DNA of 64,000 bases from contig CM019703.1 of NCBI GenBank assembly GCA_009760885.1, positions 12,818,459 through 12,882,458 of the forward strand, written 5' to 3'. Shown here piece after piece: positions 32,858 through 42,413 of the stretch. A program made the translations under genes and the position numbers. The DNA is from Achatina immaculata. Taxonomy: Eukaryota; Mollusca; Gastropoda; Stylommatophora; Achatinidae. Every line of letters starts with the position of its first letter. Within the stretch, counting starts at the first letter, position 1. The notes under the pieces are model-generated. The model saw only the letters and a list, made by a program, of their open reading frames with translations, searched no databases and was not told where the DNA came from.

Positions 32858-33120
32858 CAAGAACTTAATATTGAAGAAGGATGGCTAGTAAAGATGATTA
32901 AAAAGAGAAAACTTAAATACTTTGGACATATTAAACGTCATGATAATCTAGAGAAGGCCTTCTTGGAATGGTACATAATGGGGGGAAAAAAGAGAGGAAG
33001 ACCAAGGCAAAGATGGCTGCGAATGGAGGTATCAGCAGCAGGGCATCTTGCTTACAACCGAGAGGCCTACAGGAGAGCTGTTAGGGAGGCAGAGTTCCGC
33101 AAGGGACATGCAAATGACTG
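32858..33120 (+). mobile_element. RTE-family-1 LINE 3' fragment with TSD
   Basis: It starts within QELNIEEGWLVK and continues as MIKKRKLKYFGHIKRHDNLE, KKRGRPRQRW and AYRRAVREAEFRKGHAND, ending at a stop inside AAATGACTGAC. The segment for LQDIVDDLEMD is deleted or altered. Flanking 17-mers at 32841-32857 and 33121-33137 match at 14 of 17 positions, consistent with an aged target-site duplication. A frame remains open for 75 codons but has no RT domain. Confidence 0.85.
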
Positions 33121-33195
33121 ACTTACCAACATTCATAAGGGTCTCCGAGAGAAATTTTGTAAGTCGGTCTAAAACCGCTCCCCAGTTTTCATTCA

Positions 33196-33231
33196 CTATC
33201 CCCCCCCCCCTTCTCCCCCCCCCCCCCCAGG
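33196..33231. repeat. Poly-C runs
   Basis: Two C tracts of about 10 and 14 bases separated by TTCT. Confidence 0.95.
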
Positions 33232-33482
33232 CGTACAAATATATCTATAGAAATAAAACAGAAAATAATTGGTTTGGACCAGCTCCTGGAAGATAGGGAA
33301 ATAAGACAGATTAAGCTGACGGTCGAGACGACTTGTCCTGGAGCTTAAGTTGTTTATACGGGACACACGCTACCGGCCGCCCCCTACCGTTTAGTCTGAA
33401 TTCCAGCCATGCACGGCCATGTTTTTATTAGCTAAATCCGGTCTTTTACCAACTGTTGCCTAGTCTGGCCGCTGGTTCTTAT

Positions 33483-33535
33483 TGACGTCATAACGCGCGT
33501 TCCATCGCAGCGGATTGTCTAATACCGCATGCGCA
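33483..33535. promoter_or_regulatory. Promoter-like motif pair (CRE and NRF-1-like), unproven
   Basis: TGACGTCA (33483-33490), CGCGCG (33494-33499) and GCATGCGCA (33527-33535) lie within 55 bases in a locally CpG-rich patch (about 33300-33560). These are consensus CREB/ATF and NRF-1 sites. No first exon or ORF was recognised downstream, so it may be chance or part of a transposon. Confidence 0.25.
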
Positions 33536-33889
33536 CTGAAGCGTGTCTGCTGCTCTTCAAGAAACACAATGGGCAGCAATATCTTCCCTTGCACACGCTG
33601 AGAACTGCGTAGAAAGTTATTTCGTATCTCTTTAGTTGTTGTATGCAGAAGTTATTTCATTTTTTTTTCTTTCTTTTTTTTCTACTATAAAGGAATCCAG
33701 TATTTTCATTTTTATTTTCCTTCATTGTGCTTAACTGTAATCGCATTCCTATGGAACTGATACTTATACGCTGACTTGAGAAAGATTTGGTGGCCGAATC
33801 TCCTCTTTAGTACAGCATTACAATCAAATATAATGTGGCTTTATGGCTGTGTTATGTGAGATGTCCATTCCAGAACGTTGTCCATCTCA

Positions 33890-34387
33890 CTGTCCCCCTG
33901 AATGCAGTGCCTCCTCGAGCAAGTTGACCAAGATCTGGCAAATAGCATATTCACTTGCCGTGATGCCCTGCTTCCAGCATCGGCGGGATCGCTCCTTTCC
34001 TCTTTAGCCGGCCACTATGCCTTCTGCTATATACCTCCCCAAACCATTATGTCTCTTTTATGTGGCCGAAGTATCTCATCTTTCTAACTTTGATGGTGTT
34101 TACAAGCCAGTTTTCTCCGACACATAATATCAATGTCAGTATCTCTTTACTTTATTTTATTTTTATCCATGATATTCTAAGTTCCCTTCTACAACATTTC
34201 ATTTCAAATGCAATTATTCTCTTTTCTGTTTATCTTTTAAGTGTCCACGTTTCGCATCCGTAAGATGTCCTGGGAATTTGTAAGCTCTTTGTAAACATAG
34301 CTTTCTTTTCTTGTTGATACCTTGCCACATATTCTTCGTCTGCACTAGATTCTGTGACCAAATTGTTAGTTGCATGATTAGCATTCG
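33890..34387 (-). mobile_element. RTE-like LINE RT fragment (family 6)
   Basis: The minus strand reads KSLQIPRTSYGCETWTLKR, a stop, TEKRIIAFEMKCCRRELRIS, then NWLVNTIKVRKMRYFGHIK and RRHSGRLKRKG. YGCETWTL, I-x-AFE-x-x-C-x-RR-x-LRIS and the MRYFGH block are in RTE/BovB order. At least two stops occur. The 3' limit is uncertain. The 5' side touches SINE-B at 34388. Confidence 0.7.
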
Positions 34388-34545
34388 AAAAATAGTAGAC
34401 AAAGCACTTTACTTGTGAGATAAAGAAAAAAAATAACAAGGGAATTACCTGGGACTCGAACCGCTAACTCTGGTAGAACGAGCAGCCGCCTTGCCATGAG
34501 AGACGGCGCACTATGCTCTCAGCCATCTACCACCTCCAGGAGAAA
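34388..34545 (-). mobile_element. SINE-B copy
   Basis: The complement has the A-box region TGGCTGAGAGCATAGTGCGC, then GCTCGTTCTACCAGAGTTAG, a B box (GGTTCGAGTCC) at 34452-34462, and a T-rich linker to AAAGTGCTTTGTCTAC. The last ~20 bases of the family 3' end are missing. Confidence 0.8.
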
Positions 34546-34676
34546 GGTGTTTGAATAGACGAGTCTTTATTGCGACTGAAATTAATCGTGACCAAGAAAG
34601 GAAACGAGATCATGACAGAAACTTTGTCTCTTACCTTTCCTATGTACCTAACCTGAGGCACAAATATGGTCTCCTG

Positions 34677-35265
34677 CAAATGTCTATTGCCACCTGGACA
34701 ACAAATAAACAATGTCTAGTGCCACTTGGACAACAAATAAACACTTGGACAACAAATAAACATTGTCTAGTGCCACCTGGACAACAAATAAACACCTGGA
34801 CAGCAAATAAACAATGTCTAGTGCCACCTGGACAACAAATAAACAATGTCTAGTGATACCTGGACAACAAATACACAATGTCTAGTGCCACTTGGACAAC
34901 AAATAAACAATGTCTAGTACCACCTGGACAACAAATAAACAATGTCTAGTGCCATCTGGATAACAAATAAACAATGTCTAGTGCCACCTAGACAACAAAT
35001 AAACAATGTCTAATGCCACTTGGACAACAAATAAACAATGTCTAATGCCACCTGGACAACAAATAAACAATGTCTAGTGCCACTTGGACAACAAATAAAC
35101 AATGTCTAGTGCCACCTGGACAACAAATAAACAATGTCTAGTGCCACCTGGACAACAAATAAACAACGTCTAGTGCCACCTGGACAACAAATAAACAACG
35201 TCTAGTGCCACCTGGACAACAAATAAACAACGTCTAGTGCCACCTGGACAACAAATAAACAATGT
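34677..35265. repeat. Minisatellite, 32-bp unit, about 18 copies
   Basis: Unit AACAATGTCTAGTGCCACCT plus GGACAACAAATA. One short (20-bp) partial unit occurs near 34735 and again near 34790. It yields artefactual minus frames (CLFVVQVALD type). Confidence 0.97.
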
Positions 35266-35650
35266 TATACACGCAGGTAGTTTCTGTTTATAGAGTTTTT
35301 TTTCATGTTCTTTTTTTTCCCCTCGTTTGAAATATTTCTGCAACCAGTTTATAAAGTTGCACCGAAAGTGCCCTCCACACAAACTTGTACTGGGAACTAA
35401 AATGTGAAAACCGCACGTTAGAAAACTTTCTGGTCATAAGCGAGAATTAATAGAGAAGATATGTGAATAATTATGGCAAAAAGGGGCTCTGGCAATTATT
35501 GATCATTTGTTCTGAAAATAGCCAAACATGACTACTAAAATGTCTTTAGGAAAGAAATGTGCGAGAAAGAGAAAAAGTAGGCGGTCAAAGACAACGTGGG
35601 GAGGAACTGTAGACGCACAGGTTAACAGCGTGCAACATAGCCGGCCCGCC

Positions 35651-36608
35651 CAAACAGAAGGGCTGAGAAGTGAAGAGAACGTCCGAACAGAAGGCCGAGA
35701 AGTGGAGAGAACGTCTGAACAGAAGGCCGAGAAGTGAAGAGAACGTCTGAACAGAAGGCCGAGAAGTAGAGAGAACGTCCGAACAGAAGGCCGAGAAGTG
35801 AAGAGAACGTCCGAACAGAAGGCCGAGAAGTAGAGAGAACGTCCGAACAGAAGGCCGAGAAGTAGAGAGAACGTCCGAACAGAAGGCCGAGAAGTAGAGA
35901 GAACGTCCGAACAGAAGGCCGAGAAGTGAAGAGAACGTCCGAACAGAAGGCCGAGAAGTGAAGAGAACGTCTGAACAGAAGGCCGAGAAGTGAAGAGAAC
36001 GTCTGAACAGAAGGCCGAGAAGTAGAGAGAACGTCCGAACAGAAGGCCGAGAAGTGAAGAGAACGTCCGAACAGAAGGCCGAGAAGTAGAGAGAACGTCC
36101 GAACAGAAGGCCGAGAAGTAGAGAGAACGTCCGAACAGAAGGCCGAGAAGTAGAGAGAACGTCCGAACAGAAGGCCGAGAAGTAGAGAGAACGTCCGAAC
36201 AGAAGGCCGAGAAGTGAAGAGAACGTCCGAACAGAAGGCCGAGAAGTGGAGAGAACGTCTGAACAGAAGGCCGAGAAGTGAAGAGAACGTCTGAACAGAA
36301 GGCCGAGAAGTAGAGAGAACGTCCGAACAGAAGGCCGAGAAGCGGACGAACGTACGAACAGAAGGCTGAGAAGTGGAGAGAACGTCCGAACAGAAGGCCG
36401 AGAAGTAGAGAGAACGTCCGAACAGAAGGCCGAGAAGTAGAGAGAACGTCCGAACAGAAGGCCGAGAAGTGGAGAGAACGTCCGAACAGAACATAGAGAA
36501 GTAGAAAGAACGTCCGAAAAGAAAAATGAGAAGTAGAGAGAATGTCCGAAAAGAAAAATGAGAAGTATACAGAACGTCCGAACAGAACACGGAGAAGTGG
36601 AGAGAACG
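35651..36608. repeat. Minisatellite, 32-bp unit, about 30 copies, with higher-order structure
   Basis: Unit GAACGTCCGAACAGAAGGCC plus GAGAAGTAGAGA. Variant units (AGTAGAG, AGTGAAG, AGTGGAG; GTCC or GTCT) follow a repeated order, described in findings. The right-hand four units are diverged (GAAAAATGAGAAG). The 376-codon minus open frame at 35503-36633 is simply three-frame reading of this array (32 aa per 96 bp) and is not a gene. Confidence 0.97.
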
Positions 36609-36660
36609 TGTTATGTTCTGCAAGACACCACAAGGCTTATTTGTCTGTCGAAGACTGTCA
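36609..36660 (+). mobile_element. LINE 3'-terminal remnant next to (GGAT)n
   Basis: [17 protein letters not shown] on the + strand parallels the end of the RT ORF at 37945-38135 (minus), where TLQDATGRIGQ is followed by a stop and GCCGATGGG. Here GCGGATGGG runs into (GGAT)n. Confidence 0.45.
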
Positions 36661-36663
36661 GCG

Positions 36664-36748
36664 GATGGGATGGATGGATGGATGGATGGATGGATGGATG
36701 GATGGATGGATGGATGGATGGATGGATGGATGGATGGATGGATGGATG
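36664..36748. repeat. (GGAT)n microsatellite
   Basis: About 21 perfect tetranucleotides, read as DGWM repeats in translation. Confidence 0.98.
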
Positions 36749-36749
36749 C

Positions 36750-36938
36750 GTGTACTTTGGTGTGCTCCGCATCTCACCAGTTACGCTTGGCTTCCGAAGT
36801 CTAGACAAGACTGACAAAGAAGGTCACCGGCTTAAGAAGACAAATCTCAGCCGCCGGGTGGGATCTGAACCCAAGATCTTTTGCTCAGCATGCGCGCAGC
36901 CTAACCACTGAGCTAGCACAATCGCTGTTAATAAGCCC
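36750..36938 (-). mobile_element. SINE-C, tRNA-derived
   Basis: The complement carries a perfect A box TAGCTCAGTGG (36905-36915) and B box GGTTCAGATCC (36861-36871), 33 bases apart as in a tRNA gene, followed by a ~110-bp body (GGCGGCTGAGATTTGTCTTC, GAAGCCAAGCGTAACTGGTG) and ending against (ATCC)n. It is the best-preserved Pol III promoter in the window. The body is unrelated to SINE-A and SINE-B. Only one copy is here, so family status is inferred. Confidence 0.75.
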
Positions 36939-37697
36939 CATGAGTGGACGGCGGAGGGGGGCGCTTGTTAGCTCGGACTTCACATCTGAAGGAGACCTGA
37001 AGTTCTGTAAGAATTTCTACAGGGACTATCTGGAAAGATGTTATAAATACCAACAGGAGTACAAGGGGCGTCTTAGAGGAGTTTTGTAAGGTGCTGCAAA
37101 GCTACTTTAGTCTCCTCTACTGACTAGCCATTCTGTTTTCATTCGCTATTGGCCCTGCTTAAATGGGCGGCCATCATTCACAGGCCCCTCTCATTTATAT
37201 GGCCTGAACATAACCAGAAGGCTTTTGCTAGCATATCTACTGAAGCTTCAGTTGCGAAAGCAAGTGTGCATATTATCATTTGGCATGCCATGAAACAAAA
37301 TAAGCCAAAACCGAGATATATGGATATTTATGAGTGGTTTATCCATCAGTCTCGAAGGCTGGAAAAATGAACGGACGAAAGACTGAACCACATGAAAAGA
37401 AGCGATTTGTGTAACGGTGAAGGGTCATTCTAAAAGGAAAACGAATGTTCGAATCTGAAGACAAAGACTCAAACGGAAAGCGAGTGGGCTTGCGATGTAA
37501 ACATTCTTTGCTGTTTCAGTGACTGGTCTTGCTGATAAAATTATAGACTCAGCCATGAGGTAAAGCTGATCGGGAATCTGACGCTTGACGACCTCCAGAA
37601 ACAGCGAGACCATGCACGTCAGGTGCATTTTCTGAGAACGAAAAGTGCAGTTAATATCGACGTGACATTCATACATGCACAGTACAGTTATGAGCCG
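36939..37697. other. Non-coding stretch
   Basis: Nothing recognised; it lies between the two (GGAT)n arrays. Confidence 0.4.
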
Positions 37698-37793
37698 CCA
37701 TCCATCCATCCATCCATCCATCCATCCATCCATCCATCCATCCATCCATCCATCCATCCATCCATCCATCCATCCATCCATCCATCCATCCAA
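37698..37793. repeat. (CATC)n microsatellite
   Basis: About 24 perfect tetranucleotides; the reverse orientation of the 36664 array. Confidence 0.98.
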
Positions 37794-37794
37794 G

Positions 37795-37944
37795 TAAGAG
37801 AACATAGTTTTATAGGATTAGACCTCGAAAAAATCGTAGACAAAGCACTTTAGTGAAACTTGAAAGAAAGAAAAATCACAAGAGAATTACCTGGGATTCG
37901 AACCACGGACTCCGGTAGGACGAGCAGCCGTCTAGCCATCCATG
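37795..37944 (-). mobile_element. SINE-B copy ending in (GGAT)n
   Basis: The complement has GGCTGCTCGTCCTACCGGAG, a perfect B box at 37894-37904, AAGTTTCACTAAAGTGCTTT, CGATTTTTTCGAGGTCTAAT and GTTCTCTTAC, then runs into (TGGA)n. The A-box side is cut at a LINE fragment. Confidence 0.85.
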
Positions 37945-38135
37945 TCCTTGGTCGCCCATCGGCTAAGCAATCACTGCCCAATACGCCCTGTGGCGTCTTG
38001 CAGGGTAGGAACAAATTCTCTCCACCTTTCACGGTCTGCTGCCAGCCTTTGCATTATGCCCAAGCTGAGCTCCATGCTGCTCACTTCCGCTTTTACAGTT
38101 CTCTGCCAAGTAGCCTCTGATCGTTGTGAGCCTCA
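37945..38135 (-). mobile_element. LINE RT C-terminal fragment
   Basis: The minus strand has 45 open codons ending at a stop at 37971-37973: EATWQRTVKAEVSSMELSLG, then IMQRLAADRERWREFVPTLQ. TW-x-RT-x-x-x-E, then LA-x-DR-x-x-W-x-x-F-V-x-x-L is the standard last segment of endonuclease-RT LINE ORFs. Only the final segment survives. Confidence 0.75.
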
Positions 38136-38169
38136 GCGGTACAAAGTTAGTCAATATCATCTTCTTATT

Positions 38170-38471
38170 CGGTAGTTCTTAAACACTATCATATGGGGAA
38201 CTCCTAAAGCCGGTGATAATTCACCGTGCTCACTTCCCCTTCCCACCCCCACCCCCGCAATTAACACTTCCCGACATCCCTAGACTCCCCAAATACTTGG
38301 TATTAATTAACAGTCTACATGCCTTTTTCGTTTCCCATATAATCTAGAAAACATTTTCTATATAATCTAGAAAACATTTTCTATATAATTTAGAAAATAT
38401 TTTCTATATAATCTAGAATACAATCTAAACCTTTAGCTGACTTTTCACAGACCACAGTTTGGGAACCACTG
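38170..38471. mobile_element. Probable hAT-type MITE
   Basis: The left end CGGTAGTTCTTAAAC and the right end, read from the other strand as CAGTGGTTCCCAAAC, are imperfect inverted repeats of the hAT type (CAGTGGTTCYCAAAC). No clear 8-bp duplication was seen. It contains a 23-24-bp tandem repeat, TCTAGAAAACATTTTCTATA, about four times (38340-38420). No transposase. Confidence 0.55.
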
Positions 38472-38614
38472 TCATTCTCTTGACATGGTGCTACTCACTA
38501 TATAATTCTTACATTACTGCAGGCTCCGATCCAGGAAGTAAATAAAGTCATCTCAATTTTAGTCGTTCTTACAGGGTGGTGGCTTTATCGCGTACTCTTG
38601 TCTCACAGCGGATC

Positions 38615-38618
38615 TCTT

Positions 38619-38649
<31 letters not shown>

Positions 38650-38975
38650 TCTCCCTGAAACTGCTTCAGCAAATGTGATGCCGTTAAGATGCTGAGACAT
38701 AACATCGTGACGGATTGGGAGTGGGTTAGTGGGGATGTTTTATTTTTTCGGTCCCTGAATGGAGCCATGAAGCGAGGGTGGGGGGGGGGGGTGGAGGGGT
38801 GAGGAAGGGTGTGCAATACTTCTTTAGCAGATTCCACTGCAGTAGGAACTATGGCGATCCCTGCGCTTCCCCCCCCCCTCCCCACCGTTAGCCAGGCTGG
38901 GCATGCTACTGGGAGTAAGAACGGACAGGGTCTTGCTCGGCAATGGTTCGTCACGTCTTGACGCCATGTCACATA
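38615..38975 (-). repeat. Unclassified ~350-bp repeat, copy 1
   Basis: Orientation is set by taking the microsatellite end as 3'. Shared blocks are GATGCTGAGACATAACATCG, GCAATACTTCTTTAGCAGAT, ACTATGGCGATCCCTGC, then a C run, GTTAGCCAGGCTGGGC and GGTCTTGCTCGGCAATGGTT. The 3' end is a (GAA)n run (TCT on the + strand, 38615-38648). A 217-codon minus open frame here is accidental. Confidence 0.8.
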
Positions 38976-39896
38976 TGAGGCTACTATATCGGACAGCGTA
39001 CTCGCCACCCCCACCCCCACCCCCACAACTGACATCAAACGATCCTCATTCTTGTGTCCTCCTCTTTCCTCTTTCACTGTCTTCAACTGTAAGAGAACAA
39101 ACGGTTCAGTTGTCCCGTGTAATTCAGAGTTAATTAGATTACCTTCAAAACATTTTACCTGTTGCTGCCATATAAAGCCCGCATGGCAAGACAAAATAAA
39201 AAGCGGATTCAAAAAGAGACAGCCATTTCATTTTTATTTACAGTCATATTGCCTATAGATATTCAGACTGACACCCCCCCCCCCCCCCAAAGGCAGTAAT
39301 GATCTGAAAATCTCGGGCTATATCTCATGTCTGCAGTTCAAAGATAATGATATATATCTGTAACATCTATTGCTCGTGCAACGACTGTCAAATTTTAATT
39401 TGAGATAAAATATTCCATGGAATATACATCTATCTGACACAGGAATTAGTACGTCTATTTCAAAAATGTGCTAGAGGCGTCGATTTCAAAGTTCAACGTA
39501 CTTTCTGAGCGCGATATGAAGTACGGTCCATTTCAAAACAAGTCTCGATTGTTTGAAGTTTTTAAAATGTCAGAGTAGCTTTCTTCGATAACAACATAAA
39601 GCTGTTGTTTTCTTGTAACTAATAACTTTTACTTTTAAAACATTTCTGTTTGTACGAGTATCACAATCTTACTGTAGTGTCCTTCTGTATATTTTTATAT
39701 TTCTGTATATACATCTCCGTACACCACAAAATTTTTGCCGATAAAGGCTGTGCGTTGTTAATTCATGGTTTGTTTTATCTGTGAATTGACAGTATAGTAC
39801 CATGTTTTCCCGAGCGTTTTAAAAAATTATGTTCAATTTATTGGTTATTTTCGTCGCTTTGGTTGCCCTCGGCATAAAATAATTTTTCTCCTCAAA

Positions 39897-40574
39897 ACAA
39901 AGTGAGGAGCAAAACCTCTATCTTAATGTGAAGAAAACTAAACTGATGACATCTGACAAAACAAATAATACAGCTGAAATATGTATCAATTGAGGAAAAA
40001 TTGGAAGAAGTGGAGAGTTTTGAATATCTTGGATCACTACTAACTAATAATGGAGATACAATGGGGGAAATTAAAAAGCCGTGAAAAGGAACAGACAGAA
40101 CTACAAAAATAAGATATTTATGGGCATGCATCTTTCTGATCGCGCAACTTATGCCTGTGAGACCTGAACTCTTAACAAAACAACTGAGAAACACATAAAA
40201 GCCTTTGAATGTATATGCTACAGAAGAGTTCTTCACATACCATGGACACAAAAAAGAGCAAATATATCCATACTACAAGAACTTAGTATTGAAGAAGGCT
40301 AGCTAGTAAAGAGGATTAAACAAAGAAAACTTAAATATTTTGAACACATTAAACGTCATGATAATCTAGAGAAAACCATCTTGGAAGAGTATATAGTGGG
40401 AAAACGAAAGAGAGGAAGACCATGGCGAAGATGGCTGCAAGACATCGTTGATGATCTGCAAATGGATGCATCAACAGCAGGGCATATTGCTTACAACCGA
40501 GAGGTCTACAGGAGTGCTGTTAGGGAGGCAAAGTTCCGCAAGACACATGCAAATGACTGACTGACTGACATCAA
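39897..40574 (+). mobile_element. RTE-family-1 LINE fragment, degenerate
   Basis: It aligns with 48766-49470: EQNLYLNVKKTKLMTSDKTN, EEVESFEYLGSLLTNNGDTM, TEKHIKAFECICYRRVLHIP, YFEHIKRHDNLEKTILEEYI and EVYRSAVREAKFRKTHAND, then a stop in a (TGAC)n tail. About 45 bp are deleted near 40080 (relative to 48945-48990), and frameshifts and stops occur. The RT catalytic domain is missing. Confidence 0.85.
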
Positions 40575-40869
40575 AACAAAAGGTGCGGCTTCTGTGGGGA
40601 CATATCAGCCTCTCTGTATCTGCTATACTTCACCGGGCCTGAGATTAAACGTCCTTTACAAATGACGTTTTTTCCCTGACAGAACAGCCCACTATCATTC
40701 TGCCCTAATATCAGAAATGTGTGTCCCTCTTGCAAATACTCGTAATCAAGAGAGTATACAATACTAGGAAATGTAGAACTGTAGTTCGTGACTTGTACTA
40801 AAGTGAAATGTGCAGCAGCAGAAAGGTCGTGTTCGCCAAGTGTTGACAAAGTACAATATTTATATCAGG

Positions 40870-41240
40870 GTATCTTCTTCGTCTTTTTCTTCTTCATTCT
40901 CCACTGGAACTGTCAGCTGCTGTTCTTTGCAGCCGATGTGGTGGAGATGTTGAGACACAGCGTCGTGTCGGATTGGGAGCGGGTCGTGCCAGGTATTTTT
41001 TGTCAGCCGCTGACTGCAAGCTGGAAAGCAGAGGATGTACAATACTTTTGCAGAGTCCATTGGAATGGGAACTACGGCGATCCCTGCCCCCCCCCCCCCC
41101 GTTTGTCAGGCTGGGGCCTGTTAAAGAGAGAGGAGATGTGGAACAGCATCTTGGTCGCCCATGTTTGGCCAACACTGACGACAGCATGTCAGCTATGGAG
41201 CCGCTGACCGCCAAAGCGGACAACGTCTTCGCCACTGATG
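40870..41240 (-). repeat. Unclassified ~350-bp repeat, copy 2
   Basis: The + strand shows CTGTTCTTTGCAGCCGATG, GAGACACAGCGTCGTGTCGG, TTTGCAGAGTCCATTGGAAT, GGCGATCCCTGCCCC with a C run at 41087-41100, and the far end GCTGACCGCCAAAGCGGAC. The microsatellite-like pyrimidine end is at 40870-40900. Confidence 0.85.
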
Positions 41241-41514
41241 ACATCTTGGTATTGATGATATCTTGGTACTGATGAGTATACGCAGAGCCTTCTGAAATGA
41301 AGAGTTAACAGGAACAGTTTATTTATTCTAGAACATTTGAACAAATGTGACTGTTTGTGTATTTGAAAGAGGAGAGTAAGTGTGTGTGTTTACGTGCTTG
41401 GGTGCGTTCGTGCGTGTGTGTGTGTGTAGGAGATTGAGAGACAGGCAGACAGTCTTATCTGATCTCTCTTGTCTCTCTTTTTTCCCTCTTGTCGCTAGAT
41501 TTCTTTCTAAGAAC

Positions 41515-41742
41515 GAATGGATAGTGCAGCGATTAGTTTTTTCGTCTCTCAAAGTAAAGTCAGTGGTTCCAGTCCGGCAGGAGGCGCCACAGTCACCCAG
41601 GCTGTAGAAATTGGTACCTGGCTCTTTCTGGGGCTGGGGAAGCAAAGATGGTCCGGTCTGATCTTCAAGTCCTCCTCTAGTGTTCTGGCAGATCCAAGAA
41701 AATATGGGCACAAGTGCCACCCGACGGCGCCTCTCTGACATA
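41515..41742 (+). mobile_element. SINE-A copy 4, nearly full length
   Basis: Head GAATGGATAGTGCAGCGATT, then GTGGTTCCAGTCCGG (decayed B box), GCGCCACAGTCACCCAGGCT, GTAGAAATTGGTACC, then CTCTAGTGTTCTGGCAGATC and AAGAAAATATGGGCAC. It ends at the 48-bp minisatellite. Confidence 0.8.
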
Positions 41743-42413
41743 TTACTTAGTAGGAACTAAAAGTCAACTGTGTGGTTCACTAACCTTACATTACTTAGTA
41801 GGAACTAAAAGTCAACTGCGTGGTTCACTAACCTTACATTACTTACTAGGAACTAAAAGTCAACTGTGTGGTTCACTAACCTTACATTACTTACTAGGAA
41901 CTAAAAGTCAACTGTGTGGTTCACTAACCTTACATTACTTACTAGGAACTAAAAGTCAACTGTGTGGTTCACTAACCTTACATTACTTACTAGGAACTAA
42001 AAGTCAGCTGTGTGGTTCACTAACCTTACATTACTTACTAGGAACTAAAAGTCAGCTGTGTGGTTCACTAACCTTACATTACTTACTAGGAACTAAAAGT
42101 CAGCTGTGTGGTTCACTAACCTTACATTACTTACTAGGAACTAAAAGTCAGCTGTGTGGTTCACTAACCTTACATTACTTACTAGGAACTAAAAGTCAGC
42201 TGTGTGGTTCACTAACCTTACATTACTTACTAGGAACTAAAAGTCAGCTGTGTGGTTCACTAACCTTACATTACTTACTAGGAACTAAAAGTCAGCTGTG
42301 TGGTTCACTAACCTTACATTACTTACTAGGAACTAAAAGTCTGCTGTGTGGTTCACTAATCTTACATTACTTACTAGGAACTAAAAGTCAGCTGTGTGGT
42401 TCACAAACAGTAG
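41737..42413. repeat. Minisatellite, 48-bp unit, 14 copies
   Basis: Unit TAGGAACTAAAAGTCAGCTG, TGTGGTTCACTAACCTTACA, TTACTTAC. Very homogeneous: the left units have GTCAACTG and the right units GTCAGCTG. Because 48 is a multiple of 3, one + frame stays open for 245 codons (LLGTKSQLCGSLTLHY repeated), starting in SINE-A sequence; not considered a gene. Confidence 0.97.

Noticed and set aside
34677..35265. Regular ~32-bp repeats resembling a CRISPR array
   Set aside because: Units are contiguous with no unique spacers, and the genome looks eukaryotic.
35503..36633. 376-codon minus open frame
   Set aside because: It is the 32-bp minisatellite read through; the peptide repeats every 32 residues because 32 bp is not divisible by 3. 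A parallel frame of 333 codons is open for the same reason.
38559..39212. 217-codon minus open frame
   Set aside because: It runs across the unclassified repeat copy 1, a (GAA)n tract giving poly-Lys, and unique sequence; the peptide is not shared by other copies of the repeat.
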